A stretch of DNA of 64,000 nucleotides, taken from positions 62,001 to 126,000 of the forward strand of contig BGKB01000008.1 in NCBI GenBank assembly GCA_003116975.1, written 5' to 3'. Under the pieces are notes generated by a model, which saw nothing but the letters and a program-made list of their open reading frames with translations, was not told where the DNA came from and made no database searches. The position numbers and the translations under genes are program-made. Source of the stretch: Aurantiochytrium sp. KH105 (lineage: Eukaryota > Sar > Bigyra > Thraustochytrida > Thraustochytriidae). This document shows positions 39,519-47,880 of the stretch, in pieces. Positions within the stretch are counted from its first letter, which is position 1. Each line of letters opens with the position of its first letter.

Positions 39519-42110
39519 ATGAATCTTTTTGCACAGGCAAAGGACATTCTGCACGTCACGATTGCGTTGGCCGCGATGGAGGGCGCGCGGCGCGACGGGA
39601 AAGACGGGCTGAGCCAGCGCGGATCGGGTACCAGCGCTGCGACGGCCGGGCGCGGCTTCTCGCCCAGGCAGCTCGCGGAAGACGACGCAACGGCATGGAG
39701 GCAGTGGGCGCCTGGGGCGCCAACGTCGAGGGCCGCGGCCTGGAGCGCGGGGACCGCCGCGGAGGCAGGGCGTGCATACAGCGCGGCGCTTGGGCTCGCG
39801 CCGTCGCTCGTGCGCGGAAGATCCGGAGACCCGCACCGAGCGCGGCTCCACACGGACGGTGTGCCCAGCGAGCACGACGAAGCGTTGCGGCAAACTCGCA
39901 GACCTCGCGCCACGAGCTGGGACCACGCCGTCAAGAAGAAGAAGGCACGGGAAAATGTGCGCTTTCACTTTGATATCCTCACACGCACAAGCTTCCGCTT
40001 TGAGGAGGACAACAAAGTTCACATACCCGACGAAGATGACGACGAAAACGCTCAAGAGGACGACGAACCTAAAAACGGCGCAGACAACGCTACAGCGGAC
40101 GTAGAAGCAGCTCTGCAGCGCACAATGCCTGTAGAGCTTCGACACGAAGGAGCTCTCAGTCCTCGCAGTCCCCAGAGCGCTCGGCCGTCTGCAAGTTTCG
40201 AGCGAGATCGTCATCACAGGCACGGCAAAGAAGCTTCGAACAAGGGTCCTGTGACCACCAAGCAAGGGCTACCAGCGCGCGAGCGGTGGCTCCCGCGGAT
40301 CCCAAGCACAAGCGAAGAGGACGACGAGATTTCAGGTAATGGCACTCCGTTTGTGACGAGCGGACGATCATCTCCTCCACTTTCGGAAATGCACCCTCTT
40401 TTAGCGAAGCAAGTATCTGACGACAGTATAGGAAGCTACGCATATAGTGGCGCGGGTAGTCCGCGATTTCGAAACTCGACGCGCTTCTCCTTTCGCAAAT
40501 TCTGGCTTTATTGTGGTCCTGGATGGCTCATGTCCGTCGCTTACCTTGATCCGGGCAATATTGAATCCGATCTGCAGGCAGGTGCTTTCCATGGGTACCA
40601 GCTCTTATGGGTTCTCACCGTGGCGACACTCTTGGGTTTATTTTATCAGTGTCTCGCTGTTCGCCTTGGCGTTGTCATGAACAAGAATCTTGCGGAAGCA
40701 TGCCGCGAGCACTACGGCCGCTGGGATACGTATGTGCTGTTTGCAATGATGCAGCTCGCGGTAATCGGCTCGGATTGCCAAGAGCTTCTGGGGTCAGCCA
40801 TTGCATTCAGGGTCCTTTTTGGTATTCCTCTTTGGGTAGGCTGTTTGCTCACAGGTCTAGACACCCTTACATTTCTAGGTCTGCATGTGATTGGAGTGCG
40901 TCAGCTCGAGCTCTTCTTTGTGGTCCTCATTGGGCTCATGGTTCTTTGCTTCGTGGGTACCTTTCTCTCCGATCCTGGCGACCCTGTGGAAATAGCGCAT
41001 GGTCTTTTTGTACCGTATGTTCAGAAGGAGGCTTCTGTACAAGCTGTCAGCATCCTCGGTGCAGTGGTGATGCCGCACAACATCTTTCTGCACTCTGCGC
41101 TTGTTCTATCTCGCGACATCGATCGATCTCGTCCCCATCGCGTTGCCGAGGCCAACTACTACTTTTCGATTGAAGCTGGCCTCGCTCTCTTGGTCTCGCT
41201 TTTGATCAACGTTGCTGTTGTTGCCGTCTTTGCGCATGGATTCTACAGTGATACCTGCAGTGCTGTGCAGCACGAACTGAGACTTGAGCCAGGTAACGTT
41301 GCCGTGCAACCGCCGTACGCCTGTGTTCCGTTGGCGCCTGCGTCACATGGCGCGCACTCTTCCATCTCTTGCGTCACCGATGGCGGTGTTCAAGGCTCCT
41401 GTATGCCCATAGGCCTACAAGGCGCAGCATCGGCCCTTGGGGCCTTCGTCGGAGAGGCTGCAGCCGTTGTCTGGAGCATTGGTCTCCTTGCTGCTGGGCA
41501 GAGCTCGACCATGACAGGTACTTATGCAGGACAATTTATCATGGAAGGCTTCTTGGAACTCGAGATTCCAAATTGGGTGCGTGTTGGGATCACGCGCGCC
41601 GTTTCTCTGATTCCCGCACTTGTGGTCGCTGTCTTGGCCAACTCCAATCTGCTGGCCGCAGACAAGCTCGATGAAATGCTCAATGTGCTTCAGAGTCTGC
41701 AGCTTCCCTTTGCTTTGTTCCCTCTGCTTCTATTTACTGGTTCGTCCAAGTACATGGGCTCGTTCGCCAACAGCAAGACTGTGCAGATGATGGGCATTGC
41801 AATTTGCATCGTGGTCATTTGCATCAATGCCTACCTGGTTGTCAATACCGTCGACCTTTTCGAACTTTCAAGTGTTGGCCTTACTGCCACACTCATCTTT
41901 CTCGTAGTTTACGTCGGCTTCGTGTCCCGTCTGGGCCTCGGCATGTGGCGTGCTACTAAAGGTCACGCGACCACACTCGACATCAATGGCCTCGGTCACC
42001 CGGTCCTGTCTGGCTCATCGCATGCACAAACGAATGGGTACGGAGCTGCTGCCAAGCATGCGCTGCCAGAATCCCGAGAGTACTCGCACTCCATACCTAG
42101 CCTAGACTAG
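39519..42110 (+). CDS. Nramp-family divalent metal (Mn/Fe) transporter
   Basis: The product has 863 residues with ATG start. An unusually long hydrophilic N-terminus (~325 residues, acidic and Ser-rich, with dileucine MHPLLAKQ near 291) precedes the membrane domain. DPGNIESDLQAGA (344-356) is the TM1 metal site. AVVMPHNIFLHSALVLSRD is the TM6 site with the Met-Pro-His seen in Mn/Fe Nramps, and GQSSTMTGTYAGQFIMEGF is the family signature. A Cys-rich extracellular loop with two or three Cys pairs lies between spans 7 and 8. It co-transports Mn2+ or Fe2+ with protons, at the plasma membrane or a vacuole. The long N-terminus is likely regulatory. An alternative start at Met20 is possible. Confidence 0.96.
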   Translation: MNLFAQAKDILHVTIALAAMEGARRDGKDGLSQRGSGTSAATAGRGFSPRQLAEDDATAWRQWAPGAPTSRAAAWSAGTAAEAGRAYSAALGLAPSLVRGRSGDPHRARLHTDGVPSEHDEALRQTRRPRATSWDHAVKKKKARENVRFHFDILTRTSFRFEEDNKVHIPDEDDDENAQEDDEPKNGADNATADVEAALQRTMPVELRHEGALSPRSPQSARPSASFERDRHHRHGKEASNKGPVTTKQGLPARERWLPRIPSTSEEDDEISGNGTPFVTSGRSSPPLSEMHPLLAKQVSDDSIGSYAYSGAGSPRFRNSTRFSFRKFWLYCGPGWLMSVAYLDPGNIESDLQAGAFHGYQLLWVLTVATLLGLFYQCLAVRLGVVMNKNLAEACREHYGRWDTYVLFAMMQLAVIGSDCQELLGSAIAFRVLFGIPLWVGCLLTGLDTLTFLGLHVIGVRQLELFFVVLIGLMVLCFVGTFLSDPGDPVEIAHGLFVPYVQKEASVQAVSILGAVVMPHNIFLHSALVLSRDIDRSRPHRVAEANYYFSIEAGLALLVSLLINVAVVAVFAHGFYSDTCSAVQHELRLEPGNVAVQPPYACVPLAPASHGAHSSISCVTDGGVQGSCMPIGLQGAASALGAFVGEAAAVVWSIGLLAAGQSSTMTGTYAGQFIMEGFLELEIPNWVRVGITRAVSLIPALVVAVLANSNLLAADKLDEMLNVLQSLQLPFALFPLLLFTGSSKYMGSFANSKTVQMMGIAICIVVICINAYLVVNTVDLFELSSVGLTATLIFLVVYVGFVSRLGLGMWRATKGHATTLDINGLGHPVLSGSSHAQTNGYGAAAKHALPESREYSHSIPSLD

Positions 42111-43419
42111 TTGTCGCAAAACGTTTACTATACGCGTCATTTTATTTGTAAAGGCAATTGTAGCCCTTTCTAATGTTGTGCAGCAGCAGCAGCAGCAGCA
42201 CTGACTTGTGGCCGGCCTGCAGCTGGCAGGGTAAATGGACCTGGCATCGTCTAATACTAAAAGAGCAAGCTTGGTCCAAAAAAATGTTGCAGAAACTTTG
42301 CCAATTAACGTAATACGAGGGTGATTGCGCTTGTGCATGAGGGGCAGAAAAAGAAAAAATATAACAAATAGGGGGGGGGGGGGTAATGTGGAATAATTTA
42401 TCGGCGTTTTATTTCGTTCACACCTTTCAGTTTCGCCGATACTGTTGAAAATCGTCAGCCATGAGATTGCAATTTTGCATTGCGCATGCAGCCGCAGCAG
42501 ACGTTCTTGCGCAATGTGACGCGCTCCGCCAGGACCTATGCAGAATAAAGATCACTGTTCTCGCTGCTGTAAACAGCAAACATTTAAATTCTGCGATGCA
42601 CATCGGCGATTGTGACGACCCTACAGGACGACCTGGAGTCATACGTGCTGCATGGGGGTGTGCAAGCCAGAGAGCCTAATTTATGCAAGGTTGAAACTGC
42701 CAATTTTTTTTAGCGGAATGCTTCGATGACGCGATTCTAAAAGAAAGATTGTGAATCGAGACAGCGGTGCGCGTGCCAAGGTGAGAGTCGCAGCGATTGA
42801 GAGAGTGTATAGAGGGAAATAGAGGGAGAGAACATGGGGAGAGAAGGAGAAAGGGAGAGAGAGAGCGAGAGAGACTGAGAGAGAGGGAAACCACACAAAT
42901 AGACAACTGAAGAGGAGCGCAGCTGGGAGTAAACTAGGAGTCGCGGAACAAGATGAAAAAATGCAGATTGTTTCATCCGAAAAAATGCGCAGACCAGCTC
43001 TCGGCCACCTGAGCAATTATCATCTGGCGTGCACCTCATACCTGGATTTCGCTGAGACTCTAGTTGATGGCGATCGACGCTACTCCAGACTGTCAACTGC
43101 TATTTGGAGCAAAGCCAAGTCAAAGGGCTGCAGCGTGGACGCCGCGGCTGCGGCAGACAGGGCGCTGCGGCGGCGGCAGCGCGCGAGAGCAGCGACACGG
43201 ACTCTTGACTGTCGACGGCCGGCAAGCGAGACCACAAGGCACATTGGCGCGACAACTTGCATTCGCCGCACGCTTAGGCCTTGTGCGTCTGCACAAAGCC
43301 ATTGCTCGAATTGGCCCGTAGCGCAGCGAGAGACAAGACATACACATTAGATTGCCTCAGAAAGAAACCGCCTACTCGCGCAAGGAGTTCCGTGCGACGC
43401 TGTTACAGCAGAAGCAAGA
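42111..43419. other. Spacer downstream of Nramp and upstream of the type II protein gene
   Basis: 1.3 kb with a (CAG)6 run at 42181-42200, a 13-base G run (42371-42383) and a GA-rich tract (~42785-42895). No gene was recognised. The GA/CT tract may be part of the promoter of the following gene. Confidence 0.45.
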
Positions 43420-45033
43420 ATGCTTGCGCCACGACTTCCAAGCAAGAACACGATCAAGGGATCACTGAGATATGCAAAAAACCACCGCTTTGCGCTTCTT
43501 GGCATTGTCTGCGTGATTGTGCTGCTGTGGAACGTGTTTAGCCAGCGATACGACTTGAAAGAATGGAATCCTCAACCGCAAGGTTGGACGAACCCCGATA
43601 AGGGCTACGTTCTGTCTGGCAAGCGACGCAACGGGGAGCCTCCTTTCCGACCCGACGAGGAGGTTCTCTCAACGCAGCCAAAGTATCGGATGGATCGAGA
43701 CTTTCTTCACCCCCCTCCGGTCGACAAACAAGGCCATCGCATGGGTCCGCCTGGTATTGGGCAATTCCCAGACACGCGCATCAAGGCCGTGGTCTTTGAA
43801 GACGGAGATCAGGGACGCGAACCCTCTGATGGTGACAATTTGATCAACTACCAACCTACTCTCGGTGGCAGCCTTGTGCAGTCTCTTCGCGGCAAGAACA
43901 CGAAACAGCCCCAACGCAGCGAGAAGGAAAGCCTCGTCTTCCTCATCACTGGGCAGCTTTCACGTCTCGAGTTGGAAAGTAAAATTGTCAACGTCTTCGA
44001 GCCACAAATGGAGCGCTACGACGTCGATGTCCTCCTCTTCCTCAAGGTATTTGTCAAGCTCGAGTCCATGAGCCTGCCGCGTTGGCCCAGTCCGTACGAG
44101 ATTACCGACTGGGACGACGCATATCTCAAGTCGTGGGCAAGAGACTCGATTCCTGGCATGATCCCAGAGTCGCTTCGTATTCAGCACGTTTCAGAGCAAC
44201 GCAATGGCGAGCCGTATACTTTTCGCAAGATTATTCATCTGGAGGTGCGCTCGCGCAGCTCGTCTGGGACCATGTCCTGGCAGATTGTGCTCATCAACAA
44301 GGAGAATGACGGATTGGTGGTGTACCCCCCCGAGCTCTCAGACAGCTCGGACTGGAACGCCTGGATGGACGCTCAGCAGGACACCTTTCGAAATTTTCGC
44401 AAAGCGATGATGTTCATTGAGGATATGGAGCTCCAGAGAGGGAAATACTTTGATGTTGTTTTTCGCATGCGCGATGACACCTTTGCATTTGGCCCGTTCT
44501 CAATTCCTCCGGATTTTGACCGCGACTCCTTTGGTACGACCCAGTGTGGGCTTTCCTCATACCCAAATGGCTACTCGGATCACAACTTTATTCTGGGCCG
44601 TAACATCGCAAGCAAGGTTCTCCGCGGCTTCGCTGAGGACTTTTACTTTCGCATCACCGAAATGTACCTTTTTGTGGAGAATTACCTCTTTCGAATTATC
44701 AACTACGTGAAGCCACGCAAGATAATGCGCATTCCGGACTGTTCATGGCCATTCTTCCCTATCCTGTACGCTGATCTCGGCAATGGACAGTGGCGAATGG
44801 AGTTTCGTGAATTCGAGATTAGCCATGTTTGGCGTTTCAGGTGTCCCAAAAAGTGGCATCATTGGCCAAGCAACCCAAAACAGTGTGCGTGGATCCAGCC
44901 TGACTTTTGGCTTCATTCTCGGACGCCTGCTCTTCAGGCTTACCTACCACTTCACATCATGGAGAAGGACCAGGTTCCTGACGATGTGCTCGAAACGCTG
45001 GAGTGGTATGGCCGGAAGTGGCCAATCTCATGA
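43420..45033 (+). CDS. Type II membrane protein, possible Golgi glycosyltransferase
   Basis: The product has 537 residues with ATG start. A basic cytosolic N-terminus (KNTIKGSLRYAKNHR) precedes one span (~25-44, FALLGIVCVIVLLWNVF) and a Pro-rich stem. The lumenal domain starts near 168 with ESLVFLITGQLSRLELESK, followed by VDVLLFLKV. YFDVVFRMRDDTFAFGP carries an acidic pair (RMRDDT) like the metal site of small Golgi glycosyltransferases, and GYSDHNFILGRNIA follows. I do not recognise a named family. Topology, stem and motif order suggest a Golgi glycosyltransferase of a poorly described type. A trailing region rich in Trp and aromatic residues (HVWRFRCPKKWHHW) ends the protein. The neighbouring genes give no operon-like clue. 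Confidence 0.65.
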   Translation: MLAPRLPSKNTIKGSLRYAKNHRFALLGIVCVIVLLWNVFSQRYDLKEWNPQPQGWTNPDKGYVLSGKRRNGEPPFRPDEEVLSTQPKYRMDRDFLHPPPVDKQGHRMGPPGIGQFPDTRIKAVVFEDGDQGREPSDGDNLINYQPTLGGSLVQSLRGKNTKQPQRSEKESLVFLITGQLSRLELESKIVNVFEPQMERYDVDVLLFLKVFVKLESMSLPRWPSPYEITDWDDAYLKSWARDSIPGMIPESLRIQHVSEQRNGEPYTFRKIIHLEVRSRSSSGTMSWQIVLINKENDGLVVYPPELSDSSDWNAWMDAQQDTFRNFRKAMMFIEDMELQRGKYFDVVFRMRDDTFAFGPFSIPPDFDRDSFGTTQCGLSSYPNGYSDHNFILGRNIASKVLRGFAEDFYFRITEMYLFVENYLFRIINYVKPRKIMRIPDCSWPFFPILYADLGNGQWRMEFREFEISHVWRFRCPKKWHHWPSNPKQCAWIQPDFWLHSRTPALQAYLPLHIMEKDQVPDDVLETLEWYGRKWPIS

Positions 45034-45857
45034 ATTACGAGCTCCCACACAATCGCGCACTAGTTTTTCGTCTCAATAGTCACTTTCCCTCGGTGCCAGT
45101 AGGCACTATAACTGAACTCTTTACAATCTTGTCTTTTTGGCGCGCAGCGTGTCCCGCAATTTTAGCAAACTTTGCGGCCCTTGTTACATTTTGTTTTTCA
45201 AGATCGGAAGTGAATGAAGAGCTCGCGCGGGCACAGCATTAAGGTAAAGATTTTCGTGCAGGGCTCTCTCTTCACGCTAGCGTATATTCATTGTTCTGTG
45301 AAAGAGGCGAAATAGATCACTGTGAACCTTGGTGAATGACTCTTACTGCTACTGCGATCCTTCTTGTCTCTGTCTCTGTTGCGTCGTATGCAGAGGGTGC
45401 TAACCACTTTCGATTGCAGCAGTTGTTTGTTGCTCTTTGTGGATCCAGTCAGCCTGGTGGGGGCGCCAGAGCTTCGTATCTAAGCCGCGAGAGGGTGCAG
45501 CGCGGAGTCGAGATCATAGCGTGACAGACGCAAGACACTCCTGAGGACTTGGGCTCGCGGCGCAGCCTAAAAAAGAGCGAGAGAGCGCGCAAGAGAGAGC
45601 GAGAAAAGAGGTCCTGAGGCGACTCGCTGTCGCGCGAGAGAACGAGAATTGCCAGGGGAATTCGAAGGGCACTTACTCGCTGGAGCAGAGCTCGTTTCAA
45701 GGCTGCAAGACTCGCCCGCAGACTCGCGCGGGGAAGCCTCTGCGCGGCCTGCGACAGACCTACGCCGGCTTGGCGGAGAGCAGCGCGGGCGGCGGCAGTG
45801 GGCGCGAGCCCCGGGTGGGAGACTCTCGAGCATAAAATTGGCACGAGGGCGCTGAGC
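45034..45857. other. Spacer, no gene recognised
   Basis: 0.8 kb with GAGA/GAGCG-rich sequence at 45570-45640. A minus-strand frame at 45449-45925 is Leu/Ser/Arg-rich and overlaps the adenosyltransferase relic antisense; it is not accepted. Confidence 0.4.
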
Positions 45858-46280
45858 ATGAAGGTATACACGAAGACGGACGACAAGGGCACGTCGCAGC
45901 TCTTCAACGGCGAGCGACGCAGCAAGGATGATGCCGTGTTTCAGACCCTGGGCGCCGTGGACGAGTGCAACGCGTTGATTGGTCTAGCTTGCGAGTTTGT
46001 GGACGAAAAGAATGCTGACGTCGCCGAGCAGCGTGGCAACATCATAGCGCGCATGTTCGACGTGAGGGCGAGCGTGGTGACGCCGCAGGAGAGCTCGTCA
46101 GCCGCCAAGCTTAAGCGGTCCAGCTTTAAAAATGCAGTTCATGTTGAGACGCTCGAAAAGGCCATTGACGCCATGGACGCCGGCTTACTGCCTTTGAAGA
46201 CAATTATTCTTCCCTCGGGCGACAAGTGCGCTGCGCACTCGCGCACTCACATCCAATCCCAACCACGAAGCAAATTGTAG
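45858..46280 (+). pseudogene. MMAB: Decayed, C-terminally truncated ATP:cob(I)alamin adenosyltransferase
   Basis: ATG 45858 opens a 140-residue frame of the PduO/MMAB type: MKVYTKTDDKGTSQLFNGERRSKDD, LGAVDECNALIGLA, FDVRASVVTP, LPLKTIILPSGDK. MMAB makes adenosylcobalamin for methylmalonyl-CoA mutase in mitochondria. Family glycines are replaced at residue 8 (TGDKG to TDDKG), 70 (FDVGA to FDVRA) and 122 (SGGK to SGDK), each explainable by one G-to-A change. The protein then stops ~10 residues after SGDK, where family members continue ~50 residues with the Arg/Glu ATP- and cobalamin-binding helix (RRAER). No frame downstream supplies that part, and a possible 58-base GT-AG intron does not restore it. 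No mitochondrial targeting sequence is seen. Best read as a pseudogene of a once intact copy. Confidence 0.75.
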
Positions 46281-47022
46281 AAAGCCGTCAGGGTCTGCGT
46301 GCATGTATGTTGTGCTTAGGCTTTGCTTTCATCTTTTGTACAGAGAGCTAAATCCGACGGGTAAATCAGGCTTCGCGATGCGAACTTGGATTGACAAAGA
46401 CTGACCGTGAAGCTAGCTCCTCATGCGCTGCAGCATCGGCAAGCGCCCGGTCAAGCAAAATGCCTGGTAGAAATAGAAGACGAGATACGACGAAGGAGTA
46501 GACAGCTGTGCGCGAGCAAGGCCCGCCGTCGCGTGCGATCATGGACGGAGGTAGAACGGGCTACGATAGTGGCCGTCCTCCTCGTCGCACTGTACAGCGT
46601 GGCGCTGACGGAGATGGCGAGCGCAGCATCAAGCGTGGTGGGCCTCAAACTGTCTCCTGTGCGGGGCGGGGAGCTTGATTCGTCGTGTGCTCTCTTGCGG
46701 CGAGCCCTTCGTGACGATATGCCGCGAAAAAAAGGAAGACGCGGAACAGCGTTCAGAAAGCTTTGCAGGTTCACTTTGTGTGGCGCGCGGCAGAAAGTCG
46801 CACGTGAGGGTCCTCCGAGCGCCTTGCGGCGAAACGATTTGCAAGAGCGGCGCCTTGCGGCGAAAAGTTCTGCAAGAGCGGGATTACCTTGCAAAAGCTC
46901 GCTAAAAGCTCGCTAAGCTAAAGCACGAGGCGCAAGGCGTTTCCGTGCTCATGTGGTGCGCCCATGGGCGCCCCACCAAGCAAATTACTGTTAAATTATT
47001 CACATCGGCTGTGCCAGGATCT
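46281..47022. other. Spacer with 31-bp repeat
   Basis: 0.74 kb. Long frames on both strands (46407-46916 plus; 46451-46894 minus) are Arg/Ser/Ala-rich and mutually antisense, with no family features. They are not accepted. Confidence 0.4.
46819..46880. repeat. 31-bp tandem repeat, two units
   Basis: Two 31-base units beginning GCGCCTTGCGGCGAAA and ending TGCAAGAGCG, with four mismatches or fewer. A partial third (TTGCAAAAGCTCGC) follows. Confidence 0.8.
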
Positions 47023-47592
47023 TCATTCTAAGATGGCGCGCGTCAGCTTGACGCCAACAGGCCAGCCTGCCTTCTCGAGCGCTCTGATTAGGGCAAAGCT
47101 GCGACAATCAAGAGCAATAGCGCCATTGCCAAGGAGTGCCTCGACCTCAGATACCAGGTCTGCGCAGTCATACTCAAATATGGAGGCACCGAGCGCTTGG
47201 CAAGCAGCAAAGTCTCCCTCCTTTCTTGGTGTCGCGCGCAAGCACCGCTTTCTGCGCATTGCGACGGTTGACACCAAAAAATTTGCGCTAGCGTTGGGAA
47301 AGGGGGGGGGGGGGGAGGCGAGCGTCGGACTTGCAGCCGAGTCGCTTGTGCTTCTTCGGCGCAACGAATTTGTGTATAGAGGCCCACCGGAACTCGGTCC
47401 ACCCAAGAACGAAGCCACGGAGACTGCGAGAGAGCAGGGAAAGGCAATGGAGATGGAGTCAGTGCGCGCGCCACACGAAGTGGCCGACACGGACCGATTT
47501 CCCACAGGCGTTGCTCTTTCTCTTGGTCTTGGTGAGATCGGTAAAGCAACGACGGCAGCGCAACGCGTGGTCGCTTTTCGCAAGCATGCCAT
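47023..47592 (-). CDS. Hypothetical protein, coding strand uncertain
   Basis: A minus-strand frame of 189 residues from ATG 47592. Its last ~80 residues look protein-like: DFAACQALGASIFEYDCADL, EVEALLGNGAIALDCRSF, ALIRALEKAGWPVGVKL, alternating helices with acidic and hydrophobic residues. The first ~110 residues are Arg/Ser/Ala/Pro-rich with no acidic residues, which could be a mitochondrial presequence or antisense noise. The opposite strand has an ATG frame 46964-47761 (265 residues) whose middle part (EATETAREQGKAMEMES, VAFRKHAIQSRAAARG) also looks plausible. A 14-base G run at 47302-47315 sits in both. No family was recognised. I favour the minus strand weakly. Confidence 0.3.
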   Translation of the reverse strand: MACLRKATTRCAAVVALPISPRPRERATPVGNRSVSATSCGARTDSISIAFPCSLAVSVASFLGGPSSGGPLYTNSLRRRSTSDSAASPTLASPPPPFPNASANFLVSTVAMRRKRCLRATPRKEGDFAACQALGASIFEYDCADLVSEVEALLGNGAIALDCRSFALIRALEKAGWPVGVKLTRAILE

Positions 47593-47880
47593 CCAAAGCC
47601 GCGCAGCGGCTCGAGGCCTCGATCCACATGAGAAGCAAGCCAAAGCAGTCTCTTTGTCCCAAGCACAATGCCAAGGGTTACATTTTGGATTGGCCGGCGG
47701 CGCGGCCGCTTTGGGTAGATCGCCTTGTGTGGGGATCTGTCTGACGCCGACATGGCTGTGAAAAGGGGGGGGGGGTATGGGGGGGGGGTGAGAAGCAGTT
47801 AATTTTATACTCTAACTTTTTACAAAGGCATGAGACACCTTCCGGGGCTCAGGCCATCATTATACGATGTCAAGGTGAGC

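Noticed and set aside
46407-46916. 169-codon plus-strand frame considered as the missing end of the cobalamin adenosyltransferase
   Set aside because: It lacks the family RRAER-type helix and is out of context; composition is Arg/Ser/Ala-rich.
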